DNA of 53,840 bases, from NCBI GenBank assembly GCA_035762085.1, contig DASTPT010000091.1, forward strand, positions 1 through 53,840, in the 5' to 3' direction. A program made the position numbers and the translations under genes. Below the pieces are notes generated by a model. That model was not told the origin of the DNA. It ran no database searches and was given only the letters and a program-made list of their open reading frames with translations. This DNA is from HRBIN12 sp035762085 (lineage in GTDB: Bacteria > Actinomycetota > UBA4738 > HRBIN12). Position 1 is the first letter of the stretch. Each line of letters opens with the position of its first letter. Below, piece by piece: positions 24,068 to 31,807 of this stretch.

Positions 24068-24869
24068 GGCATCCAGGCCTCGGGCGCTGACGATCGCCGG
24101 GTCCGACTCGGGCGGCGGCGCCGGCATCCAGGCGGACTTGAAGACGTTCAGCGCGCTCGGCGTGTACGGGATGAGCGCGATCACCGCGGTGACGGTGCAG
24201 AACACGCTCGGCGTGAGCGGGTACGAGGCGCTGTCCCCGGACACGGTCGCGGACCAGGTCCGCGCCGTCGTGACCGACATCGGCGTCGACGCCGCGAAGA
24301 CCGGCATGCTGGCCTCGCGCGCGATCGTCGAGGCCGTCGCCGACGCCGTGGCCGAGACCCGCGTTCCGAACCTGGTCGTCGACCCCGTCTTCGTCTCCAA
24401 GCACGGACACGCGCTGCTTGAGGAGGACGCCGTCGAGGCGCTCCGCACGAGGATCCTGCCGCTCGCGACGCTCGTCACGCCGAACCTGCCCGAGGCCGCG
24501 GGCCTCGCCGGCTTCCCGGTGGACACCGCGGAAGACATGGCCCGGGCTGCCGAGGCGATCCTCGCGATCGGGCCGCGGGCGGTGCTCGTGAAGGGCGGGC
24601 ACCTGGAGGGCGCCACGGGTGCCGACGACCTCTTCGTGGAGGACGGTCGGACCGAGTGGATCCGCGGGGAGCGGCTCGAGACGCCGAACACGCACGGGAC
24701 CGGGTGCACGCTCTCCTCCGCGATCGCGGCGTACCTGGCTCGAGGGGAGGAACTGATCGACGCGGTACGGGCGGGCAAGGCGTTCGTGACCGAGGCGATC
24801 CGGCACGCGCTCGCGATCGGTGGGGGGATCGGGCCCGTGGATCAGATCTGGTCGATCCCGCCCCGCTGA
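24060..24869 (+). CDS. thiD: hydroxymethylpyrimidine / phosphomethylpyrimidine kinase
   Basis: 269 aa from the GTG at 24060, overlapping thiL by eight bases. It makes HMP diphosphate for thiamine synthesis. Ribokinase-fold signatures are TIAGSDSGGGAGIQADLKTFSALGV at the N-terminus, AVTVQNTLGV, VVDPVFVSKHGHALL, TPNLPEAAGL, the VLVKGGH strand, and the catalytic anion hole NTHGTGCTLSSAIAA. Together with thiL it provides the late kinase steps; thiE and thiC are not in the window. It is convergent with rpmB, 11 bases apart. Confidence 0.92.
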   Translation: MREASRPRALTIAGSDSGGGAGIQADLKTFSALGVYGMSAITAVTVQNTLGVSGYEALSPDTVADQVRAVVTDIGVDAAKTGMLASRAIVEAVADAVAETRVPNLVVDPVFVSKHGHALLEEDAVEALRTRILPLATLVTPNLPEAAGLAGFPVDTAEDMARAAEAILAIGPRAVLVKGGHLEGATGADDLFVEDGRTEWIRGERLETPNTHGTGCTLSSAIAAYLARGEELIDAVRAGKAFVTEAIRHALAIGGGIGPVDQIWSIPPR

Positions 24870-24880
24870 GGGCGGACGGG

Positions 24881-25072
24881 TCAGCCGGCTCGCTGGACCT
24901 TGCCGGCCTTGATGCAGCTGGTGCACGCGTAGACGCGCTTCGGCGTGCCGTTCACGACGGCGCGGACGCGCTGCACGTTGGGGTTCCACCGGCGCTTGGT
25001 GCGGCGGTGCGAGTGGGAGACCTGCATGCCGAAGAACGGCTTCTTCCCGCAGATGTCGCAGACGGCTGCCAT
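24881..25072 (-). CDS. rpmB: 50S ribosomal protein L28 (zinc-binding form)
   Basis: 63 aa from the ATG at 25072. MAAVCDICGKKPFFG and YACTSCIKAGKV supply the two CxxC pairs of the C+ (zinc-ribbon) form; HSHRRTKRRWNPNVQRVRA is the core L28 signature. The upstream in-frame extension is not L28-like. Presence of the zinc form leaves open a zinc-regulated C- paralogue elsewhere in the genome. Confidence 0.95.
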   Translation of the reverse strand: MAAVCDICGKKPFFGMQVSHSHRRTKRRWNPNVQRVRAVVNGTPKRVYACTSCIKAGKVQRAG

Positions 25073-25081
25073 GGCCGAGCA

Positions 25082-25087
25082 AGGGTA
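25082..25087 (-). promoter_or_regulatory. -10 box TACCCT before rpmB
   Basis: TACCCT on the minus strand, nine bases, then the ATG at 25072, with no Shine-Dalgarno sequence between. The hexamer lies just beyond the stop of the lipoprotein gene that follows on the same strand. Confidence 0.5.
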
Positions 25088-25094
25088 GCAGACG

Positions 25095-25607
25095 CTACCT
25101 GACCAGGGCCTCGACCTGTTCGCGCAGCTGATCGCCCGTGATCGAGCCCAGGTGCACCTCGACCAGCGTCCCATCCGCGCCGTAGAAGAGCGTGTGCGGC
25201 TGTCCGATCAGGCCGAGCGAGTCGCGGACCTCGCCCGTGCGGTCGAACAGGCTGGGATAGGGCCACCCGAACTCGCGGATGAACGCCCTCGCGTCCGGCC
25301 GGGCGTCGAGGACGTCGATCCCGACGAACCGGACGCGACCCTCGTACTCGGTGGCGACCGCGGCCAGCTCCGGCGCCTCCAGGCGGCACGGGCCGCACCA
25401 CGACGCCCAGACGTTCACGACCACGGGCGTGCCCTGGAGGCCCTCGAGGAGGGCGGTGTAGGAGGCGGGGTCGGCGTCGGGGAGCGCGGTCGGGCTCGAG
25501 GGGAGGGAGGGCCCGTCATCGCCGCCCGACGACGGGTCCTCGGATCCGCACGCGGCCGCGACGAGCGCGAGGACGGTGAGCGCGAGCACCCATCGCCGGA
25601 CGTGCAT
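25095..25607 (-). CDS. TlpA-like thioredoxin-fold lipoprotein
   Basis: 170 aa from the ATG at 25607. The signal peptide VRRWVLALTVLALVAAAC ends in Cys20, followed by a Ser/Gly/Pro linker. The redox motif is WASWCGPC (Cys71, Cys74) in VVVNVWASWCGPCRLEAPEL, followed by VRFVGIDVLD and the cis-Pro loop GLIGQPHTLFY. It is a membrane-anchored thiol-disulfide oxidoreductase outside the membrane, probably reductive (ResA/TlpA type); its partner is unknown. A longer in-frame start at 25736 has no signal-like N-terminus. An ATG at 25616 is possible, but 25607 is the better fit to the -10 hexamer. Confidence 0.85.
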   Translation of the reverse strand: MHVRRWVLALTVLALVAAACGSEDPSSGGDDGPSLPSSPTALPDADPASYTALLEGLQGTPVVVNVWASWCGPCRLEAPELAAVATEYEGRVRFVGIDVLDARPDARAFIREFGWPYPSLFDRTGEVRDSLGLIGQPHTLFYGADGTLVEVHLGSITGDQLREQVEALVR

Positions 25608-25614
25608 GGGCTCC

Positions 25615-25620
25615 ATGGTA
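25615..25620 (-). promoter_or_regulatory. -10 box TACCAT, leaderless TlpA-like gene
   Basis: TACCAT on the minus strand, seven bases, then the ATG at 25607. It supports the shorter start of this gene. Confidence 0.45.
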
Positions 25621-25662
25621 GAACCGAGCCATGCGAGGACGGGTTCCGGGCTGGGCGGCGCG

Positions 25663-27876
25663 GTGGCGCTGACGCTCGCCTCGCCGGTCGCCGAGATCGA
25701 CGCGAAGCTCGCGAACCGCCGGACGGGCTTCCGCACGAAGGGCGACCCCGCTCAGCAGGTCCTCGCCCGGTCGCTCGGGATCGACACGGTGGGACAGCTG
25801 CTGCACCACTACCCGCGCCGCTACATCGACCGCTCGGACGTGTCGCGGATCGGCGACCTGCGGATCGGGCAGCCGGCGACGGTCATCGCCAAGGTGCGCA
25901 ACGTGCATCAGCGACAGACCCGTCAGCGTCGGGCGATGGTCACCGTCCAGGTCTACGACGGGACGGGCTACCTGGACCTGACCTTCTTCAACCAGCCGTG
26001 GACGGCCAGGATGTTCAAGGTCGGGCACGAGGTGGCGGCCTCGGGCATCGTCCAGAGCTACGGGCGTCGGCTGCAGCTCGCGAAGCAGGAGGTCGAGCTG
26101 CTGCGTGGCGACGAGCAGGACCTGGTGCACACGGGGCGGATCACCCCGGTCCACCGCGCCACCGAGGGCATCACCACGCGCACGATCCGCGAGCTCGTCT
26201 ACCGGGCTCTCGAGCGGATCCGGGCGATCCCCGACCCGCTGCCGCCCGAGCTCCGCGACGCGGAGGGACTCTCGTCGTTCGACGCCGCGCTCCGGAAGAT
26301 CCACTTCCCGGCCTCGGCCGAGGAGCTGCGCGCGGCCGAGGAGCGGCTGAAGTTCGACGAGCTGTTCACGCTGGAGCTGGGTGTGGCCTTCCGCAAGCAC
26401 CGCGTCGAGTCCGCGCAGGAGGGCGTCGCGCACCGGCCCGAGGGCCCGCTCACCGAGCGCCTGCTCGCGACCCTGCCGTTCGAGCCGACCGGGGCGCAGG
26501 TGCGCGCGATGGCGGAGCTCGACGCCGCGATGGCGCGCCCGCGGCCGATGAACGTCCTGCTGCAGGGTGACGTCGGCTCGGGCAAGACGCTCGTGGCGCT
26601 GCACGCCGCGCTCGTCGCGATCCAGTCGGGCCACCAGGCCGCGATCATGGCGCCGACCGAGGTCCTGGCGGGCCAGCACCATCGCTCGATGGCCGCGCTG
26701 CTCGGGCCGTTCGGGGCGATCCCGTTCCTCGAGCTCGCCGCCGCGCCGGGCGACGGCCCGCAGTCGTCCCTCTTCGACGGGCCGCCGGGGGCCGCGGAGC
26801 CGAGCGACGAGGCCGGCGTCACCTACGCGCTGCTCACGGCGGCCGTGACCGGCAAGGACCGCGCCCGGATCCTCGAGGGCGTGGCGAGCGGCGACGTTGA
26901 CCTCGTGGTCGGTACGCACGCGCTCGTCCAGGAAAGCGTGTCGTTCGCCGACCTGTCGCTCGCCGTGATCGACGAGCAGCATCGGTTCGGCGTCCACCAG
27001 CGGATGGCCCTGAAGGGGAAGGGGGGCTCGCCGGACGTGCTGATCATGACCGCGACGCCGATCCCGCGGACGCTCGCGCTCACGTACTACGGCGACCTGG
27101 ACGTGGTCGTGCTCGACGAGATGCCGAGCGGCCGGCAGCCGGTGACGACCACGATCGCGCGCAGCGCCGCCGAGCGTCGGCGGGCGTACGAGCTGGTCCG
27201 ACGCGAGGTGGAGGCCGGCCGCCAGGCCTTCGTCGTCTGCGCGGCGATCGACGAGGCGAACAAGACCGAGGTCCGCGCCGCCGAGGCCGAGGCGAGGCAC
27301 CTGGCCGAGGACGTCTTCCCGGACCTGTCCGTCCAGCTGCTCCACGGGCGGATGCGTCCGGCGGAGAAGGAGCGCGTCATGGAGGCCTTCCGCACGGGCG
27401 AGCACCACCTGCTGATCTCGACCACGGTGATCGAGGTGGGCGTCGACGTGCCGAACGCGACCGTCATGCTCGTCGAGAACGCCGAGCGGTTCGGCTTGGC
27501 CCAGCTCCACCAGCTCCGTGGGCGGATCGGCCGGGGCGAGCACGCCTCGCACTGCGTCCTGTTCGACGAGTCGAAGGAGGACAACGAGGAGGCCCGCAGG
27601 CGGCTCGAGACGATGGTCCGCACGACCGACGGGTTCGAGCTCGCGGACGAGGACCTCACCCTGCGCGGCGAGGGCACGCTGTTCGACGTCCGACAGTCCG
27701 GGATGCCCGATCTGAAGCTCGCCCGCCTGGCCGAGGACCTGGACCTCGTCAAGCGCGCCCGCGCCCGCGCGTTCGCGGTGATCGAGGAGGACCCCGAGCT
27801 GCGCGAGCACCCGACGCTGCTCGCCGAACTCCGCTCGAGGTTCGAGCGCTCGATCGACTGGCTCTTCGAGACCTGA
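25663..27876 (+). CDS. recG: ATP-dependent DNA helicase RecG
   Basis: 737 aa from the GTG at 25663. An ATG at 25615 would lie only 7 bases from the divergent gene's start and adds 16 untypical residues. RecG remodels stalled replication forks and Holliday junctions. The wedge domain begins QLLHHYPRRYIDRSDV and has the OB-fold VTVQVYDGTGYLDLTFFNQPW. Walker A is GDVGSGKT (Lys308), the box is DEQH (437-440), then TATPIPRTL, the VVCAAIDE strand, STTVIEVGVDVPNA and the QLRGRIGRG motif. A Gly/Pro/Ser-rich insert of roughly 30 residues (around AAPGDGPQSSLFDGPPGAAE) separates helicase motifs Ia and Ib. Confidence 0.93.
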   Translation: MALTLASPVAEIDAKLANRRTGFRTKGDPAQQVLARSLGIDTVGQLLHHYPRRYIDRSDVSRIGDLRIGQPATVIAKVRNVHQRQTRQRRAMVTVQVYDGTGYLDLTFFNQPWTARMFKVGHEVAASGIVQSYGRRLQLAKQEVELLRGDEQDLVHTGRITPVHRATEGITTRTIRELVYRALERIRAIPDPLPPELRDAEGLSSFDAALRKIHFPASAEELRAAEERLKFDELFTLELGVAFRKHRVESAQEGVAHRPEGPLTERLLATLPFEPTGAQVRAMAELDAAMARPRPMNVLLQGDVGSGKTLVALHAALVAIQSGHQAAIMAPTEVLAGQHHRSMAALLGPFGAIPFLELAAAPGDGPQSSLFDGPPGAAEPSDEAGVTYALLTAAVTGKDRARILEGVASGDVDLVVGTHALVQESVSFADLSLAVIDEQHRFGVHQRMALKGKGGSPDVLIMTATPIPRTLALTYYGDLDVVVLDEMPSGRQPVTTTIARSAAERRRAYELVRREVEAGRQAFVVCAAIDEANKTEVRAAEAEARHLAEDVFPDLSVQLLHGRMRPAEKERVMEAFRTGEHHLLISTTVIEVGVDVPNATVMLVENAERFGLAQLHQLRGRIGRGEHASHCVLFDESKEDNEEARRRLETMVRTTDGFELADEDLTLRGEGTLFDVRQSGMPDLKLARLAEDLDLVKRARARAFAVIEEDPELREHPTLLAELRSRFERSIDWLFET

Positions 27877-27906
27877 GGGGCTCCGCTCCCGCCACGGACC
27901 CGGCCG

Positions 27907-27912
27907 TAGAGT
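27907..27912 (+). promoter_or_regulatory. -10 box TAGAGT, leaderless rsmD
   Basis: TAGAGT, six bases, then the ATG at 27919. This is one of the cleanest cases in the window. Confidence 0.6.
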
Positions 27913-27918
27913 GGCCCG

Positions 27919-28473
27919 ATGCGCGTGGTCGCGGGGAGCGCGAGGGGCGTTCGACTCGCCCCGGTCCCGAGAGGCGTCCGGCCGGTCTCCGACCGGGCGC
28001 GCGAGGGCCTGTTCTCCAGCCTGGGCGAGCGGGTGCGGGGCGCGCGCGTCCTCGACCTGTACGCGGGGTCGGGGGCGCTCGGCGTCGAGGCCCTCTCGCG
28101 CGGGGCGGCCGAGGCCGTGTTCGTCGAGCGCGACCGCGCCGCGCTCGCGGCCGTCCGACGGAACCTGGAGCTGACCCGTTCGGGCGACCGGGCGGCGGTC
28201 GTGGGCGTCGACGTGCGTCGCTTCGTCACGAGAGATGACAAGATCGGGGCGCCGTTCGACCTGGTTCTGGTCGATCCGCCCTACGACGTGGGCGGGTCCG
28301 AGCTGCGGGAGGTGCTCGCCGAGCTGGCGGGGGGGTGGCTCGCGAAGCAGGACTGGACCGTCGTCCTGACCCGTCGCAGGGGGAGTTCCATGCCTGTCAT
28401 TCCAGTACACTGGGCCCCTGCCAGGCGCCTGGAGTACGGCGATACCCTGGTCCTGCTGCTGCGGGAGGCATAG
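27919..28473 (+). CDS. rsmD: 16S rRNA m2G966 methyltransferase
   Basis: 184 aa. It methylates G966 of 16S rRNA using S-adenosylmethionine. Family hallmarks: MRVVAGSARGVRLAPVP, RPVSDRAREGLFSSL, the SAM motif VLDLYAGSGALGVEALSRGA, and the catalytic DLVLVDPPYDVGG (DPPY). The next gene, coaD, begins two bases after the stop; rsmD-coaD is a conserved pair in many bacteria. Confidence 0.93.
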   Translation: MRVVAGSARGVRLAPVPRGVRPVSDRAREGLFSSLGERVRGARVLDLYAGSGALGVEALSRGAAEAVFVERDRAALAAVRRNLELTRSGDRAAVVGVDVRRFVTRDDKIGAPFDLVLVDPPYDVGGSELREVLAELAGGWLAKQDWTVVLTRRRGSSMPVIPVHWAPARRLEYGDTLVLLLREA

Positions 28474-28475
28474 CG

Positions 28476-28961
28476 ATGAGCCTGACCGCCCTGTGTCCCG
28501 GGACCTTCGATCCCGTGACGAACGGTCACCTCGACATCATCGAACGTGCAGGTCGGCGCTTCGACGCGGTCGTCGTCGGCGTGCTCGACAACCCCGCCAA
28601 GGACCCCCTGTTCTCCGCCGAGGAGCGCGTGCAGCTGCTCAAGGAGGCCACGGCCGGTCTGGCGAACGTGACCGTGGTCTCGTTCGGTGGATTGCTCGTG
28701 GAATCGGCAAAGTCGCTCGGGGCCGACGTCGTCGTGAAGGGCCTCCGTGCCGTCACCGACTTCGAGTACGAGATCCAGATGGCGCAGATGAACTACGCGC
28801 TCGCGGGCGTCGAGACCCTGTTCATGACCACAGGGCCCCAGTGGTCGTTCGTCTCGTCCTCGCTCGTCAAGGAGGTCGCCCGCTTCGGCGGCGACGTCAG
28901 CGAGCTCGTCCCGCCCGTCGTGGCCGAGCGCCTGCGCGAGCGCCTGCGGGGAGACGCCTGA
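28476..28961 (+). CDS. coaD: phosphopantetheine adenylyltransferase
   Basis: 161 aa from the ATG at 28476, with GGGAGG at 28463-28468. It catalyses the penultimate step of coenzyme A synthesis, transferring AMP to 4'-phosphopantetheine. The nucleotidyltransferase motif is CPGTFDPVTNGHLDII (TxxxGH type), with GLRAVTDFEYEIQMAQMN and the C-terminal WSFVSSSLVKEVARFGGD, the modified ISSTxxR signature. It heads the actinobacterial coaD - SepIVA - DUF177 - rpmF - rnc order. Confidence 0.95.
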   Translation: MSLTALCPGTFDPVTNGHLDIIERAGRRFDAVVVGVLDNPAKDPLFSAEERVQLLKEATAGLANVTVVSFGGLLVESAKSLGADVVVKGLRAVTDFEYEIQMAQMNYALAGVETLFMTTGPQWSFVSSSLVKEVARFGGDVSELVPPVVAERLRERLRGDA

Positions 28962-28962
28962 G

Positions 28963-29508
28963 ATGGACCTGGCCGCGCGGCTGCAACAGCTCGAGGACCT
29001 GATCCGCGAGGCGAAGTCGATGCCGCTGTCCTCGAGCGCGCTGCTGAACCGCGACGAGGTGCTCGAGTTGATCGGCGAGATGAAGGCCGCCCTGCCGGAG
29101 GAGGTCAAGCAGGCGCGCTGGGTCGTCAAGGACCGAGAGGAGCTCCTGGCGAAGGCCCGGCGCGACGCCGAGGCGATCGTCGAGGACGCGCGCGCCGAGC
29201 AGCTCCGGATGGCGGAGCGCGAGGCCATCGTGCAGCGCGCCGCCGAGGAGGCCGAGCGCATCACGGCGGAGGCCGCCGAGGAGGCGCGCCGGATGAAGCT
29301 CGAGTCCGAGGACTACGTGGACGCGAAGCTCGCGCAGTTCGAGACCGTGCTCCGTCGCATCACCGAGGAGCTCGTCGCCACGAACGAGCAGGTGAGCCGG
29401 ACGATCGAGCAGGTCGACGCGGGTCGCGAGAAGCTCCGCGGCGTCGCGCCGGCCACGAACGTCGAGATCGGTCCGGAGGTCGCGTTCCCGGAGGCCGAGG
29501 AGGAGTGA
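28963..29508 (+). CDS. sepIVA: DivIVA-like coiled-coil protein, probable SepIVA orthologue
   Basis: 181 aa, ATG one base after the coaD stop. It has a short N-terminal segment (MDLAARLQQLEDLIREAKSMP), then nearly continuous Glu/Ala/Arg-rich heptads to about residue 150 (AEEAERITAEAAEEARRMKLE), and an acidic tail. No membrane segment. In mycobacteria SepIVA, an essential DivIVA-domain septation factor, is coded next to coaD and DUF177 and is about 245 aa. Position and coiled-coil nature support orthology although this protein is shorter. Its likely role is recruiting cell-envelope synthesis at the septum. Sequence similarity alone would not prove it. Confidence 0.65.
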   Translation: MDLAARLQQLEDLIREAKSMPLSSSALLNRDEVLELIGEMKAALPEEVKQARWVVKDREELLAKARRDAEAIVEDARAEQLRMAEREAIVQRAAEEAERITAEAAEEARRMKLESEDYVDAKLAQFETVLRRITEELVATNEQVSRTIEQVDAGREKLRGVAPATNVEIGPEVAFPEAEEE

Positions 29509-30005
29509 TGCGCGCGATCGACGTCCGCGACCTGCTCGAGCACCCCGGCTCCTCGAAGACCGTGCGCGTCGAGGAGACGGTGCCCGGTCTGTCGACCGAG
29601 CTCGTGGAGGTGCCGCAGGACGCGCCGCTCGAGGGCGATCTCAGGCTCGAGAGCGTCCTGGAGGGCATCTACGTCACCGGCTCGGTCGCCGGGCGCATGG
29701 CGTTCCGGTGCGCTCGCTGCCTGAAGGGGTTCGAGCAGGACTTCGACGTCTCGATGCAGGAGCTGTTCGTCCGCGAGGCCGGGCCCGACGACGACTACAC
29801 CCTGGAGCCCGACCTGCGCCTGGACCCCGAGCCGATGGTGCGCGACGCCGTGGTGCTCGGCATGCCGTTCTCGCCGCTCTGCAGGCCGGACTGCCTGGGC
29901 CTGTGCGAGCGGTGCGGCGGCGACCGCAACCTGGGCGAGTGTACGTGCACGGAACCGGTCGACCCGCGCTGGGCCGACCTCGAGGGGTTCACCGAGGAAC
30001 CCTGA
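29508..30005 (+). CDS. yceD: DUF177 (YceD) family protein
   Basis: 165 aa from the ATG at 29508, which shares one base with the previous stop (TGATG) after GGAGGCCGAGGAGG. The family is the usual partner of rpmF and is linked to 23S rRNA or 50S maturation in bacteria and plastids. Two CxxC-like pairs are visible: CARCLKGFEQDF and CRPDCLGLCERCGGD, the second fitting a small zinc knuckle. The rpmF gene follows after 22 bases. Confidence 0.88.
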   Translation: MRAIDVRDLLEHPGSSKTVRVEETVPGLSTELVEVPQDAPLEGDLRLESVLEGIYVTGSVAGRMAFRCARCLKGFEQDFDVSMQELFVREAGPDDDYTLEPDLRLDPEPMVRDAVVLGMPFSPLCRPDCLGLCERCGGDRNLGECTCTEPVDPRWADLEGFTEEP

Positions 30006-30027
30006 CCACGACGCGAAAGGAACCACG

Positions 30028-30204
30028 ATGCCGGTCCCCAAGAGAAGGCAGACCCGTACCCGCAGCGCGAAGCGCAAAGCGAACTGGAAGGCGACGGCGC
30101 CCACGTACTCGGAGTGCCCGCAGTGCCATCAGCCGAAGCTGCCGCACCGCGTCTGCGCGAACTGCGGCTACTACGCCGGCCGGCAGGCCGTCGAGGTCGA
30201 ATAG
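30028..30204 (+). CDS. rpmF: 50S ribosomal protein L32 (zinc-binding form)
   Basis: 58 aa, ATG at 30028 after AAAGGA. It reads MPVPKRRQTRTRSAKRKANW, then CPQCHQPKLPHRVCANCGYY, the four-Cys zinc ribbon of L32. Full length for the family. It lies between yceD and rnc, the common arrangement. Confidence 0.95.
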   Translation: MPVPKRRQTRTRSAKRKANWKATAPTYSECPQCHQPKLPHRVCANCGYYAGRQAVEVE

Positions 30205-30208
30205 GCGC

Positions 30209-30925
30209 GTGACCCGGCGAGCGGGCGACGACGGGTCCAGGGCCCTGGATCGCGCCCTCGGGGTGCGGTTCCGGGACTCCAGCCTGCGCGAGACCGCGCT
30301 GATCCACCGCTCGTACGCGTTCGAGAACGAGGTCGAGGTCAACAACGAGCGGCTCGAGTTCCTCGGCGACGCCGTGCTCGGGGTGGTCGTGACCGACATG
30401 GCCTTCCGCGAGTTCCCCGCCCTGCCCGAGGGCGAGCTCGCGAAGCTCCGCGCGGCGATGGTGAACATGACCGCGCTCGCCGACGTCGCCCGCGATCTGC
30501 GTGTGGGGGATCACGTGCTCCTCGGCAAGGGCGAGGAGATGAGCGGCGGCCGCGACAAGGCGAGCATCCTGGCCGACGCGTTCGAGGCGATCCTCGGCGC
30601 CGTGTACCTCGACCGGGGCCTGGACACCACCCGGAAGCTGATCGAGCGCCTCTTCCGCCCGCGCATGATCGCGTACGCCCGCGGCGAGGGCGGCCGCGAC
30701 TACAAGACGATCCTGCAGGAGATGGCGTCCTCGGACCTGCACGCGTTGCCCGAGTACCGGATCGCGGAACGCGGGCCCGACCACGAGAAGGAGTTCACGG
30801 CCACCGTGTTCCTCGCGGGGGAGCCGTGGGGGACCGGCACCGGTCGCTCGAAGAAGGAGGCGGAGCAGCAGGCCGCGCACGAGGCCTACCGCCGCCTGTC
30901 CGAGCGCGCGGCGGCGGAGGCTTGA
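30209..30925 (+). CDS. rnc: ribonuclease III
   Basis: 238 aa from the GTG at 30209, four bases after rpmF. It cleaves double-stranded RNA during rRNA maturation. The signature is NNERLEFLGDAVLGVVV (residues about 45-61) with acidic catalytic residues Glu47 and Asp54; the second acidic pair is in ASILADAFEAILGAVYLD. The C-terminal dsRNA-binding domain runs from YKTILQEM to RSKKEAEQQAAHEAYRRL. Followed by mutM as in mycobacteria. Confidence 0.94.
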   Translation: MTRRAGDDGSRALDRALGVRFRDSSLRETALIHRSYAFENEVEVNNERLEFLGDAVLGVVVTDMAFREFPALPEGELAKLRAAMVNMTALADVARDLRVGDHVLLGKGEEMSGGRDKASILADAFEAILGAVYLDRGLDTTRKLIERLFRPRMIAYARGEGGRDYKTILQEMASSDLHALPEYRIAERGPDHEKEFTATVFLAGEPWGTGTGRSKKEAEQQAAHEAYRRLSERAAAEA

Positions 30926-30939
30926 CGGGGGAGGACCGG

Positions 30940-31782
30940 GTGGAGCTGCCGGAGGTCGAGGTGATGCGCCGGGACCTCGAGAAGGACGTGGTCGGGCGCA
31001 AGGTGGCGAAGGCGGAGGTGCGCGCCTCGAAGAACGCGATGCGCGTGATCCGGCGCCATGCCAAGCGCAAGGAATTCACGGATCGGCTCACCGGCCGCAA
31101 GCTCGCGAAGGTCGAGCGGCGCGGCAAGTACGTCCTGCTGCACCTGGACAACGGCGACGTGCTCGTCGTGCACTTCGGGATGAGCGGGCAGTTCGTCCGC
31201 GGCAACAAGCGACAGGCCCTCCCACCGCACACGCACGTGGTGATCGACTTCCAGCAGGGGGGCGACCTGCGCTTCGTCGACCCGCGCACCTTCGGCGAGA
31301 TGTTCGTCGCGACCCCCGACGAGCTGGGCAAGGTCAAGGAGCTCCAGCACATCGCGATCGATCCGCTCGACCACGTCTTCACGTGGCAGGCGTTCGGCGC
31401 CGCCCTCGCCGAGCGCGCCTCGAAGATGAAGGTCCTGCTCATGGACCAGAAGTTCATGAGCGGACTGGGCAACATCTACTCGGACGAGGTGCTGTTCGCC
31501 GCCGGGCTGCGGCACGATCGGATGTCGAACACCCTGTCCTCGCAGGAGGTCCGCCGGCTCTACCGGGCGCTCCAGGAGGTCCTGCAGGACGCGATCCGCT
31601 TCCGCGGCACCACGCTGGAGGACGAGGCGTACGTCGACCTGTTCGGCAAGCCGGGTGAGTTCCAGAACGAGCTCAAGGTGTACGGGCGCGCTGGCCAGCC
31701 GTGCCGGCGGTGCCGCACGCCGATCGAGGCCGTGAAGATCTCGGGGCGCAGCGCGTACTACTGCCCCCAGTGCCAGTCCTGA
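30940..31782 (+). CDS. mutM: formamidopyrimidine-DNA glycosylase family protein lacking the N-terminal catalytic proline
   Basis: 280 aa from the GTG at 30940, with GGGGGAGG at 30927-30933. Fpg excises oxidised purines and nicks the abasic site. Conserved features: LPEVEVMRRDLEKDVVG, Lys63 in RRGKYVLL, the FVDPRTFGEM strand, the helix-two-turn-helix GLGNIYSDEVLFAAGL, and a C-terminal zinc finger CRRC ... CPQC with the lesion-loop Arg (SGRSAYYCP). Normal Fpg starts Met-Pro-Glu-Leu-Pro, and Pro becomes the N-terminal nucleophile. Here the codon before Glu-Leu-Pro-Glu is the start codon itself and no upstream in-frame start supplies Pro. Either Met1's amine takes over, somewhat as Val does in NEIL3, or the enzyme is altered. 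Confidence 0.85.
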   Translation: MELPEVEVMRRDLEKDVVGRKVAKAEVRASKNAMRVIRRHAKRKEFTDRLTGRKLAKVERRGKYVLLHLDNGDVLVVHFGMSGQFVRGNKRQALPPHTHVVIDFQQGGDLRFVDPRTFGEMFVATPDELGKVKELQHIAIDPLDHVFTWQAFGAALAERASKMKVLLMDQKFMSGLGNIYSDEVLFAAGLRHDRMSNTLSSQEVRRLYRALQEVLQDAIRFRGTTLEDEAYVDLFGKPGEFQNELKVYGRAGQPCRRCRTPIEAVKISGRSAYYCPQCQS

Positions 31783-31807
31783 CGGTCCGTCCTCTGCGGC
31801 CGCCGCG

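Noticed and set aside
25516..28410. 964-codon minus-strand frame opposite recG and rsmD
   Set aside because: Low-complexity Arg/Asp/Val/Leu-rich translation typical of antisense frames in GC-rich DNA; recG and rsmD are clear on the plus strand.
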